From: Nitrososphaerota archaeon | Lineage (GTDB): Archaea > Thermoproteota > Nitrososphaeria > Nitrososphaerales > Nitrosopumilaceae | NCBI GenBank assembly: GCA_030611185.1 | Contig: JAUWQG010000041.1 | Location: 1-7,576, forward strand | DNA: 7,576 nucleotides | Reading direction: 5' to 3' | Shown: one piece after another, positions 1 to 5,515 of the stretch | Position numbering within the stretch: position 1 is the stretch's first letter | Layout of the letters: each line of letters starts with the position of its first letter | Notes under the pieces: generated by a model | What the model was told of the DNA's origin: nothing | Databases searched by the model: none | Seen by the model: the letters and a program-made list of their open reading frames with translations, nothing else | Position numbers and translations under genes: made by a program

Positions 1-303
1 TCAGTAATTGGAAAACCTGGAACTCTTCCCGGAAATTCCAATATCATTAAACTTGAAGTAAACCTCTTTGATTCTGCAGTTGGAATTACTGAAGATACCA
101 AAGTACTTCCAATTCAAAAGGATGAACTTTTGAGATTAAATATTGGAACCGCTCCTATTTTAGGCAAAGTATCCAAAATAAAATCAAAAAATGTAGAGAT
201 AGAACTTAGAAGACCAGCTTGTATCTTTAAGAGCGAAAATGTGGCTATTAGTAGGCGAATCTCTGATAGATGGAGATTAATTGGAGCCGGAGTCGTTGGT
301 TGA
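1..303 (+). CDS. eif2g: Translation initiation factor aIF2 subunit gamma, C-terminal part (5' partial)
   Basis: This is the last 100 residues of the GTP-binding subunit of archaeal aIF2, which carries initiator Met-tRNA to the small ribosomal subunit in the cytoplasm. The reading frame is open from base 1 and stops at TGA 301-303, so the G domain and most of domain II lie off the left edge. What remains is the end of domain II and domain III. It starts with the family signature VIGKPGTLP (residues 2-10 of the fragment), continues through a beta-rich stretch containing LRLNIGTAPILGKV, and ends in ELRRPACIF and VAISRRISDRWRLIGAG, a classic aIF2-gamma C-terminus. The upstream in-frame region cannot be assessed. 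The next gene starts inside its last codons, implying co-transcription. The related alpha subunit lies about 1 kb away on the opposite strand. Family identity is very secure. Confidence 0.95.
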   Translation, partial: SVIGKPGTLPGNSNIIKLEVNLFDSAVGITEDTKVLPIQKDELLRLNIGTAPILGKVSKIKSKNVEIELRRPACIFKSENVAISRRISDRWRLIGAGVVG

Positions 304-664
304 AGTTATCTGTGATACAAACTTTCTAATTCATTTAGCTACAAAAAGAATCAAAAATATTAATAATATTGATATTGAAATTGGATCAATTACTTATGTA
401 GTTCCAAAAGTGGTTGAAAACGAATTATTTAACTTAAAAAGTAATATTAAAAAAAAACAGGACATTCTTGACACTCTAAACTTTATTAAACATTTTAAAA
501 TCATTCCAATTAATGGCAAGTTTGCTGATAAAGAATTAATTAATCATGTAAAAAATAATGGTGGTATTATTGGAACAATGGACAAAGAACTAAAAAAAGA
601 AATTAAAAAGAATGGAGGATCAATAATTTCATTTTCAAGTGATAAAATGATTTTAGAATCTTAG
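296..664 (+). CDS. PIN-domain protein (Fcf1/VapC9-like), putative RNA nuclease
   Basis: A small protein of about 122 residues made of a single PIN domain, a fold of Mg/Mn-dependent ribonucleases. The strand-1 motif is VICDTNFLIHL with the first catalytic Asp, followed by an acidic helix position in VVENELF, and near the end GTMDKELKKEIKKNGG, matching the usual TxDxxL segment with a conserved Asp. FADKELINHV resembles the third acidic position. The start is uncertain. TTG at 296 gives MVEVICDTN, overlaps the aIF2-gamma stop by 8 bp, and has GGAG sequences 9 and 3 nt upstream. An in-frame TTG at 281 would add five residues and has GGAG 5 nt upstream. A PIN gene directly after aIF2-gamma is a recurrent archaeal arrangement, which suggests a role in rRNA maturation or translation rather than a toxin. 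No antitoxin gene is visible beside it. The RNA target is unknown. Confidence 0.85.
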   Translation: MVEVICDTNFLIHLATKRIKNINNIDIEIGSITYVVPKVVENELFNLKSNIKKKQDILDTLNFIKHFKIIPINGKFADKELINHVKNNGGIIGTMDKELKKEIKKNGGSIISFSSDKMILES

Positions 665-669
665 TAAAA

Positions 670-674
670 TTTAA
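670..674 (+). promoter_or_regulatory. Candidate A/T box for the PEBP gene
   Basis: The short TTTAA core inside AAATTTAACT is centred about 26 bp upstream of the ATG at 698. No purine-rich ribosome binding site lies between the two. The spacing fits an archaeal TATA box serving a leaderless transcript that begins at or next to the start codon. The region is generally A/T-rich, so the call is weak and rests on spacing. Confidence 0.35.
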
Positions 675-697
675 CTAAAACAATTTGAATTAAAGAT

Positions 698-1150
698 ATG
701 TCTATGAAAATTGAGAGTAATGCATTTCAAAATGGATCTGAAATTCCCCGAAAGTATGGTTATAAGAAAGACAATGTAAATCCTACGCTAATCATTCAAG
801 ATGTGCCAATGGATGCAAAATCATTGGCTCTCATTATGGATGATCCTGATGCAATGGGAGCTGTGGGAAAAATATGGGTTCATTGGGTTGTTTGGAACAT
901 AGATCCAAACACTAGTGAAATTAAAGAAAATTCAATACCTTCCAATTCCATTCAAGGAAAAACAGATTTTGGAGAAGCTGCTTATGGAGGACCAGCTCCA
1001 CCAGACAAAGAACATACGTATGTTTTCAAATTGTATGCACTAGATGATAAATTAAGTCTTGATGAGGGTTCTACAAAATCACAGCTAGAAGAAGCAATGG
1101 GAAATCATGTTATTGCCGAATCTAAACTAGAAGGTAAATACGCACCATAA
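698..1150 (+). CDS. PEBP family protein, YbhB/YbcL type (Raf kinase inhibitor-like)
   Basis: A complete 150-residue phosphatidylethanolamine-binding-protein fold, the usual size of prokaryotic YbhB/YbcL proteins. Visible signatures are NPTLIIQDVP (28-37), the anion-pocket motif DDPDA (48-52), HWVVWNI (62-68), and the second conserved block around YGGPAPPDKEHTYVFKLYALD (96-116) with His106. The C-terminus NHVIAESKLEGKYAP is also typical. No signal peptide or membrane segment is present, so it should be cytoplasmic. ATG 698 is taken as start because an A/T box lies at leaderless distance; ATG 704 (MKIESNAF) is a close alternative. The biochemical role of archaeal members is not established and the name Raf kinase inhibitor should not be read as function. 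It follows the PIN gene by 33 bp and converges on nop10. Confidence 0.93.
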   Translation: MSMKIESNAFQNGSEIPRKYGYKKDNVNPTLIIQDVPMDAKSLALIMDDPDAMGAVGKIWVHWVVWNIDPNTSEIKENSIPSNSIQGKTDFGEAAYGGPAPPDKEHTYVFKLYALDDKLSLDEGSTKSQLEEAMGNHVIAESKLEGKYAP

Positions 1151-1154
1151 ACTG

Positions 1155-1174
1155 GTAAAAAATTATTTTTTATT
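1155..1174. terminator. Convergent T-rich terminator between PEBP gene and nop10
   Basis: The 19-bp gap between the two convergent stop codons is read as TTATTTTTTATT on the plus strand (1163-1174) and as AATTTTTTACC on the minus strand (1153-1163 region). Archaeal transcription commonly ends at oligo-T tracts without a hairpin, so this element could stop both transcripts. No convincing stem-loop is present. Confidence 0.4.
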
Positions 1175-1328
1175 GGTTATAGCGCTCAGCTAATCTGTAT
1201 TTCATGTATTTGTCATCCGGAGAATACTTAGCTGGATGAGCAGAGACTGTTTCTTCTTTACATAAAGGACATCTTTCTTTGAGCGTGTAATGATAATCTT
1301 TTGGGCACCTTCTTAATAAAAATCGCAA
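1170..1328 (-). CDS. nop10: H/ACA ribonucleoprotein component Nop10
   Basis: Nop10 is the small scaffold protein of H/ACA RNPs, binding Cbf5 and guide RNA for pseudouridylation of rRNA. The 52-residue product begins MRFLLRRCP, continues HYTLKERCPLCKEETVSAHPAKYSPDD and ends KYRLAERY, following the family from end to end. The TTG at 1328-1326, 1 bp after the aIF2-alpha stop, gives exactly the family's N-terminus. The longer frame open to 1379 would add 17 residues lying over the aIF2-alpha C-terminus and is not supported. The archaeal zinc ribbon is incomplete: the first knuckle reads CPKD rather than CxxC, while the second (CPLC) is intact. An aIF2-alpha/nop10 pair is a conserved archaeal operon arrangement, so co-transcription is expected. 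Confidence 0.92.
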   Translation of the reverse strand: MRFLLRRCPKDYHYTLKERCPLCKEETVSAHPAKYSPDDKYMKYRLAERYNQ

Positions 1329-1329
1329 C

Positions 1330-2127
1330 TTAATTCTCTCTGGTTTTCTTTGAAACTTCTCTTGTAAATTTGAATTCACCCTTCTTTTTTTCTATATCTT
1401 GCTGAACCTCTTGTATTATTGGTTTTATTTTTTTTTCTGCTGATTTGAAATCCTCGGAAGTTATAGAAAGTCTATATTTTGGGGCTCCCAAATAAGTAAT
1501 ATCAATCGAAGGATCTTTTTTTAGAACATCTAAAAGAACTTTTTTAATAATTTCAATTCCGTTTGATGTACTGTTTGTAATTTCCATAATCCCTCTAATC
1601 TCAACTGAGGGTAGTTTTATTTTAGAACATATTTCTTCAATTACACTAGCTGTTTTTTTGGAAAGTTTCAGTTCTTTAATAGAATCTATTCCGTTTCTTC
1701 CAATTTCAATAAAAGCGTCATAAACTGAATCAAATTTAGAATAAATATCATCTTCTAATTTTTCAATCTCTTTATCTGAAAGTTTAGTTTTATCTTGAAC
1801 ATTTTTTAATAGAGTTTTTCCTTTTTCAAATTTTTTTACCTCTTTTAGTTTATGCTTCTTTTGGTCCTTTGAAACCTGTTTTAATGAAAGATCAATGTCT
1901 CTTCTTTTCTGATTAATTTTTTTTACAAGTAGAACTTTTTTCTCATTTTCCTTTACAAATCGATTAATTGATCTAATCCAACCGGGGGCTATCTCGGAAA
2001 TATGCAAAAATCCCTGGATCCCATCATATTCATCTAGTGTTACATATGCACCATGATCCATTACTTTTGTTACTGTAACAATAACAATCTCGCCTTGTTC
2101 TGGCATCTCTTGAATTTCTGTAGACAT
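1330..2127 (-). CDS. eif2a: Translation initiation factor aIF2 subunit alpha
   Basis: The alpha subunit of the aIF2 heterotrimer, which binds RNA and strengthens Met-tRNAi binding by the gamma subunit. The 265-residue length is normal. Residues about 11-83 form an S1/OB RNA-binding domain (GEIVIVTVTKVMDHGAYVTL, then GFLHISEI and IRSINRFVKE). A helical middle domain follows, rich in Lys and Glu. The C-terminal alpha-beta domain contains IDITYLGAPKYRLSI (208-222), the segment that contacts gamma in the family. ATG 2127 is preferred over an in-frame TTG at 2139 because it matches the family N-terminus and sits about 28 bp from a TTAAATTA box (2158-2151), suggesting a leaderless mRNA. It is followed at once by nop10. 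The L44e and S27e genes that often precede it in archaea are not here; the gene upstream is cobO. Confidence 0.94.
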   Translation of the reverse strand: MSTEIQEMPEQGEIVIVTVTKVMDHGAYVTLDEYDGIQGFLHISEIAPGWIRSINRFVKENEKKVLLVKKINQKRRDIDLSLKQVSKDQKKHKLKEVKKFEKGKTLLKNVQDKTKLSDKEIEKLEDDIYSKFDSVYDAFIEIGRNGIDSIKELKLSKKTASVIEEICSKIKLPSVEIRGIMEITNSTSNGIEIIKKVLLDVLKKDPSIDITYLGAPKYRLSITSEDFKSAEKKIKPIIQEVQQDIEKKKGEFKFTREVSKKTREN

Positions 2128-2150
2128 TTCTTCTTGCAATTTTTTATGCG

Positions 2151-2158
2151 TAATTTAA
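2151..2158 (-). promoter_or_regulatory. Candidate TATA box for aIF2-alpha/nop10
   Basis: On the minus strand the 40-bp gap after cobO contains TTAAATTA, centred about 28 bp upstream of the ATG at 2127. That is the distance expected for a leaderless archaeal transcript. The 12 bases just before the ATG (TTGCAAGAAGAA) hold no strong SD, which supports the leaderless reading. It implies that this pair is transcribed independently of cobO. Confidence 0.42.
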
Positions 2159-2167
2159 TGTTGCTAG

Positions 2168-2722
2168 TTAGAAATCAATCCCTTTCTTGGCTTTTTTCCC
2201 TTGCTGGAATGGATGTTTAATTTCCTTCATTTCTGTTACTAAATCTGCCAATTCAATTATCTCGTCTTTTGCATAATTTCCGGTTAAAACTAAATCTAAA
2301 GTGGGAGGTTTAGATTTAATTAAGTTCAAAACTTCTTCCAATTCTACTAAACCTAAATTTATAGCATAATTTACTTCATCTAAAATTATAATATCATAAT
2401 TTCCTGATTGAATTTTAGAGGTACTTATTTTAATTGCTTCACCTGCAATTTTCTTGTGTTCTTCTATAGGACTTTTATCATCAATTATTCCTACAAATCC
2501 TTTTCCTACAGCAACCATTTCAAATTCAGGTTCTAATCTTTTTGAAGAATTCATCTCGCCATAGTGCCATGAACCTTTAATGAATTGAATCATACAAATT
2601 TTTTTATCATAACCTGATGCTCTTAGCGCAATTCCTAATGCTGCAGTAGTTTTTCCTTTGCCCTTTCCAGTATATACAATTGTTAAACCTGAATCATCCA
2701 TAGTATCTTTCTCATTTATCAC
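2168..2722 (-). CDS. cobO: Corrinoid adenosyltransferase, CobO/BtuR (CobA) family
   Basis: Transfers the 5'-deoxyadenosyl group of ATP to reduced cobalt in cob(I)yrinic acid a,c-diamide or related corrinoids, making the coenzyme form. The signs are an unusual P-loop TGKGKGKTTAALG (18-30), the QFIKGSWHYGE segment (46-56), the Walker-B-like LDEVNYAI (114-121), LVLTGNY (144-150), and the ending KHPFQQGKKAKKGIDF, which is the family's standard C-terminus. The length of 184 residues is close to bacterial CobA/BtuR. The given start is GTG 2722; ATG 2701 (MDDSGLTIVY) is in frame, loses only seven non-conserved residues, and may be the true start. It diverges from cbiA, the enzyme making its substrate, across a 65-bp A/T-rich spacer. 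It is cytoplasmic, with no signal peptide. Confidence 0.92.
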   Translation of the reverse strand: MINEKDTMDDSGLTIVYTGKGKGKTTAALGIALRASGYDKKICMIQFIKGSWHYGEMNSSKRLEPEFEMVAVGKGFVGIIDDKSPIEEHKKIAGEAIKISTSKIQSGNYDIIILDEVNYAINLGLVELEEVLNLIKSKPPTLDLVLTGNYAKDEIIELADLVTEMKEIKHPFQQGKKAKKGIDF

Positions 2723-2755
2723 AGTAAAAACATTCAGATTTTTTCAAATGCATCA

Positions 2756-2763
2756 TTTAAATA
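2756..2763 (+). promoter_or_regulatory. Candidate TATA box in the cobO/cbiA divergent promoter region
   Basis: TTTAAATA in the 65-bp spacer is centred about 28 bp before the TTG start of cbiA, the spacing for a leaderless message. No SD precedes that TTG. The core TTTAAA is self-complementary and also lies roughly 35 bp upstream of the cobO GTG on the other strand, so it could serve both directions. Direction for cobO is inferred only. Confidence 0.42.
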
Positions 2764-2787
2764 AAAAAATATACTTACACATTCAAA

Positions 2788-4143
2788 TTGAAAATTCCAA
2801 GACTTGTTTTAGCAGGTACTACTAGTGGAGTAGGAAAAACATCAATTACATGTGCCATTATTCATGCATTACAAAAAAAGGGTTTTTCTGTACAACCCTT
2901 TAAGGTTGGCCCTGATTATATTGATCCTAGCTATTTATCCTCAATTGCAAAAAAGGATGCATTTAATCTCGATGTGTGGCTGATGGGTAAAAATCGTCTT
3001 TTAGAAAGCTTTGTTTCAAATTCAAAATCAGACATCTCAATTATTGAGGGGGTAATGGGATATTATGATGGATTTGGGGGTGATTCTAATTTTGCAAGTA
3101 CTCACCATGTTGCTTCAATAACAAAATCTCCGACAATTTTGGTAATAGACGCAAGTAAAGCAGCTAGATCTGTGGCTGCAACGGCCTTAGGATTTATTAA
3201 ATTTCATAATAATTCACGAATAAAAGGAATAATTCTAAATAAAATTGGAAGTAAAAAACATGAAATTTTGTGTAGGCAAGCACTTGAAAAGACAAAATTA
3301 CCAGTAATTGGTATAATCCAAAAAAATTCTGATCTTGATTTACAGTCAAGACATCTGGGATTAATACCTACAAAGGAAGACACCTCTCTTAATCAAAAAA
3401 TTGAACAATCATCTAAAATTATTTCGGATTCGTTAGATATTGAAAAAATTCTTCAAATTATACAAACTCCTATCCCTCTAAAGATTCCAGATACAAAACA
3501 TTACCAAAAACCAAAAACCACAATTGCAGTAGCACTTGATAGCTCTTTCAATTTCTATTATCGAGATAATCTAGAAGCGTTAAAACGGGAAGGAGCTAAT
3601 CTAAAATTTTTTAGTCCAATTAAAGATAAAAAATTACCAAAGTCTGATGGAATTTACATCGGGGGAGGATTCCCTGAAATACTTGGAGACGATTTAGAGA
3701 AAAATCAATGGATGAGAAAAAAAATTAAAAATTTATCAGAAGAAAATGTTCCAATTTATGCTGAATGTGGAGGACTGATGTATCTTACAAAATCTATTGA
3801 TTATGGTGAAAAAACAAATAAAATGGTTGGCATTTTTGATGCTGAAACAAAGATGACAAAAAAAATGAAGTTAAATTATACACAAGGAAAAATAATTTCA
3901 AAAAATATTCTATCTGATAAAAAACATACACTTCAAGGTCATGAATTTCACTATTCTAAATTAGAATCTGTATCTTCTGATTCAAAATTTGCTTATGAAT
4001 TAAAAATTGGTGAAGGAATAAAAAATCAATTAGATGGTATGATTCAATATAACACTCTAGCTTCTTACGGACATCTATATTTTGATAGTTCAGATTATGC
4101 CAAAATTTTCGTAAAAAATTGCATTAAATCATCAAGACGTTAA
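2788..4143 (+). CDS. cbiA: Cobyrinate a,c-diamide synthase (CbiA/CobB)
   Basis: ATP- and glutamine-dependent amidation of the a and c side chains of cobyrinate. The 451-residue protein has the two standard parts. The N-terminal synthetase domain carries the P-loop GTTSGVGKTS (10-19), FKVGPDYIDPSYL (38-50) and EGVMGYYDGFGG (87-98). The C-terminal class I glutamine amidotransferase domain (about 245-445) carries GGGFPE (292-297), YAECGGLMYL with nucleophile Cys327, GHEFHYS (384-390) and a catalytic His at 429 in YGHLYF. The start is TTG 2788, giving MKIPRLVLAG directly before the P-loop. No ATG serves better and there is no SD, so a leaderless transcript is likely. The CbiA name is preferred over CobB because CbiD, CbiG and CbiX lie beside it. 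Its 3' end overlaps cbiC by 12 bp in convergent orientation. Confidence 0.95.
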   Translation: MKIPRLVLAGTTSGVGKTSITCAIIHALQKKGFSVQPFKVGPDYIDPSYLSSIAKKDAFNLDVWLMGKNRLLESFVSNSKSDISIIEGVMGYYDGFGGDSNFASTHHVASITKSPTILVIDASKAARSVAATALGFIKFHNNSRIKGIILNKIGSKKHEILCRQALEKTKLPVIGIIQKNSDLDLQSRHLGLIPTKEDTSLNQKIEQSSKIISDSLDIEKILQIIQTPIPLKIPDTKHYQKPKTTIAVALDSSFNFYYRDNLEALKREGANLKFFSPIKDKKLPKSDGIYIGGGFPEILGDDLEKNQWMRKKIKNLSEENVPIYAECGGLMYLTKSIDYGEKTNKMVGIFDAETKMTKKMKLNYTQGKIISKNILSDKKHTLQGHEFHYSKLESVSSDSKFAYELKIGEGIKNQLDGMIQYNTLASYGHLYFDSSDYAKIFVKNCIKSSRR

Positions 4144-4773
4144 ATCTGCCCTAAGAAGTTTATAGAGTGCATTGAGGATTGCAGAGGCTGAAGAACTACC
4201 TCCTTTTCTTCCAATATTTGTAATAAATGGAACTTCTGTAATATGAGAAAGTTCTTCTTTTGACTCAGGAGAAGAAATGAAGCCTACAGGTATGCCAATA
4301 ATCAATGCCGGTTTGACAAGACCTTCCTTAATCATCTGAATCACCTCTAAAAGTGCAGTTGGGGCATTTCCTATCACGACTATTCCGCCCTCCAAATCAG
4401 AAGACGCAACTCTCATTGACACCTGAGAACGAGTTTTTCCCTGATTTTTAGCTAATTCCATAATTTCAGGGCTTGAAATATTGCAAATTATCTTATTTTT
4501 GAAATCTTTGGGATTTTGTTTATTCATTCCTCCTATAACGCCATTAACGTCAACTACTATACTACAACCATTTTTGAGCGCATTAATCCCACTTTCAATT
4601 GCATTTTTAGAAAAAACAATTTTATTTTTACTTGCAAAATCAAAATCAGCCGTTGAATGAATTATTCTTCTAACTATGGGCCATTCTTTTTCATTATAAT
4701 CATGATTACCAATTTCATTTTCAATCATTTCCATGCTTGCATCTTCTATTGATTGACCCTTTTCAGTTTGCAT
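4132..4773 (-). CDS. cbiC: Cobalt-precorrin-8 methylmutase CbiC (CobH family)
   Basis: Moves the methyl group from C11 to C12 of cobalt-precorrin-8 to give cobyrinate, the substrate of the convergent cbiA product. The 213 residues match family length. Key signs are RRIIHSTADFDF (35-46) with the catalytic His39, VDVNGVIGGM (75-83), GKTRSQVSMR (112-121), IGNAPTALLEV (134-144), PALIIGIPVGFI (155-166) and the glycine-rich GRKGGSSSASAILNAL (188-203). ATG 4773 is chosen over an in-frame TTG at 4797 because GAGGT (4783-4779) stands 5 nt upstream, a good SD. The start overlaps the cbiX stop by 11 bp, showing translational coupling. It is the last gene of the minus-strand cbi operon in this window. 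Confidence 0.95.
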   Translation of the reverse strand: MQTEKGQSIEDASMEMIENEIGNHDYNEKEWPIVRRIIHSTADFDFASKNKIVFSKNAIESGINALKNGCSIVVDVNGVIGGMNKQNPKDFKNKIICNISSPEIMELAKNQGKTRSQVSMRVASSDLEGGIVVIGNAPTALLEVIQMIKEGLVKPALIIGIPVGFISSPESKEELSHITEVPFITNIGRKGGSSSASAILNALYKLLRADLTS

Positions 4774-5515
4774 TTTCGACCTCTTTTGCTCTTTCAACTA
4801 TCAAATCAATCATTTTCTCATCTGTTCCTAAATGTTTTGTAATGCATGTTTTTTTCAAATTTGATTTTTCAATTGCTGGTTTTAGATCATTATTGATATC
4901 TGTTTTAACATGTGCACCTTCATGTAAAAAATAAAAAACAATTACAAGAACTTCTGGATTATTTTTTTCACAACTTTTTATTCCTTCAAAAATATCTGGT
5001 TGTTCTATCTCTAAGAAACATCTACTCACATTTCTATATTTTTCTTTTAATCCATCTACAACATAATTTAATGACATTTGAGCATTTGGATCTTTACTAC
5101 CATGTCCAATTAGTAAAACATCAATATTTTTTTTGGAAGTTGTAACTCCATTCTCATCTAAAGAAGTTGATATTCTATTTTCAACAAGATTGATCAGAGT
5201 TTTATGCATACTCATTGGTTTTGTTACAACAAATTTTACATCAGTATCTTTCTGAAATTTCATTACATCCGAAACTGCTAGTTTTACTTTTTTTCCAGGA
5301 TAGAGAAAATATGGCACGATGGTAAGTGAATCTATATCTTGTTTCAATGATTTTTGTATGCCATCCTCGATAAATGGAGGCTCAACTTCAAGGAAACAAT
5401 AATCTGTAAAGGAATAATCTCCTTTAGCCTTAATTCCGGCGCATATGACTTCCAATTCCTCAGAGGCCTCTCTTTGTCTACTTCCTCTATCTATTAGTAA
5501 TAAGCCTCGTTTCAA
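4763..5515 (-). CDS. cbiX: Two-domain sirohydrochlorin cobaltochelatase, CbiX/SirB family
   Basis: Inserts cobalt into sirohydrochlorin (precorrin-2 level), the committed step of the early-insertion cobalamin route. The 250-residue protein is two tandem CbiX domains, about 1-115 and 131-245, with clear internal similarity: LLLIDRGSR (5-13) against LLIGHGSK (134-141), FLEVEPPFIEDGI (41-53) against FLEIEQPDIFEGI (167-179), and FLYPGKKVK (70-78) against FLHEGAHVK (196-204). Only the second domain holds the two expected metal-site histidines, His138 and His202; the first has Arg10 and Lys76. The TTG start at 5515 has GAGG 8 nt upstream and overlaps the cbiG stop as TTGA. The substrate could instead include nickel or iron in other pathways, but the cbi context argues for cobalt. 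Confidence 0.9.
   Translation of the reverse strand: MKRGLLLIDRGSRQREASEELEVICAGIKAKGDYSFTDYCFLEVEPPFIEDGIQKSLKQDIDSLTIVPYFLYPGKKVKLAVSDVMKFQKDTDVKFVVTKPMSMHKTLINLVENRISTSLDENGVTTSKKNIDVLLIGHGSKDPNAQMSLNYVVDGLKEKYRNVSRCFLEIEQPDIFEGIKSCEKNNPEVLVIVFYFLHEGAHVKTDINNDLKPAIEKSNLKKTCITKHLGTDEKMIDLIVERAKEVENAN

Noticed and set aside
281..664. VapBC toxin-antitoxin module
   Set aside because: No small DNA-binding antitoxin gene adjoins the PIN gene; its upstream neighbour is aIF2-gamma.
665..697. Possible small RNA or tRNA in the PIN-PEBP gap, and in the other short gaps
   Set aside because: No gap exceeds 65 bp, and no cloverleaf, GTTCGA-type arm or stable stem is visible.
1329..1379. N-terminal extension of Nop10 by 17 residues
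   Set aside because: It lies over the end of aIF2-alpha, while Nop10 proteins begin at the MRF-type position reached by TTG 1328.
2723..2787. Cobalamin riboswitch upstream of cbiA or cobO
   Set aside because: The spacer is too short, there is no B12-box-like sequence, and the likely cbiA message is leaderless.
4737..5145. Two short plus-strand frames (65 and 77 residues) opposite cbiX and the cbiC start
   Set aside because: Both are antisense to confidently identified genes, lack start signals and show low-complexity composition.
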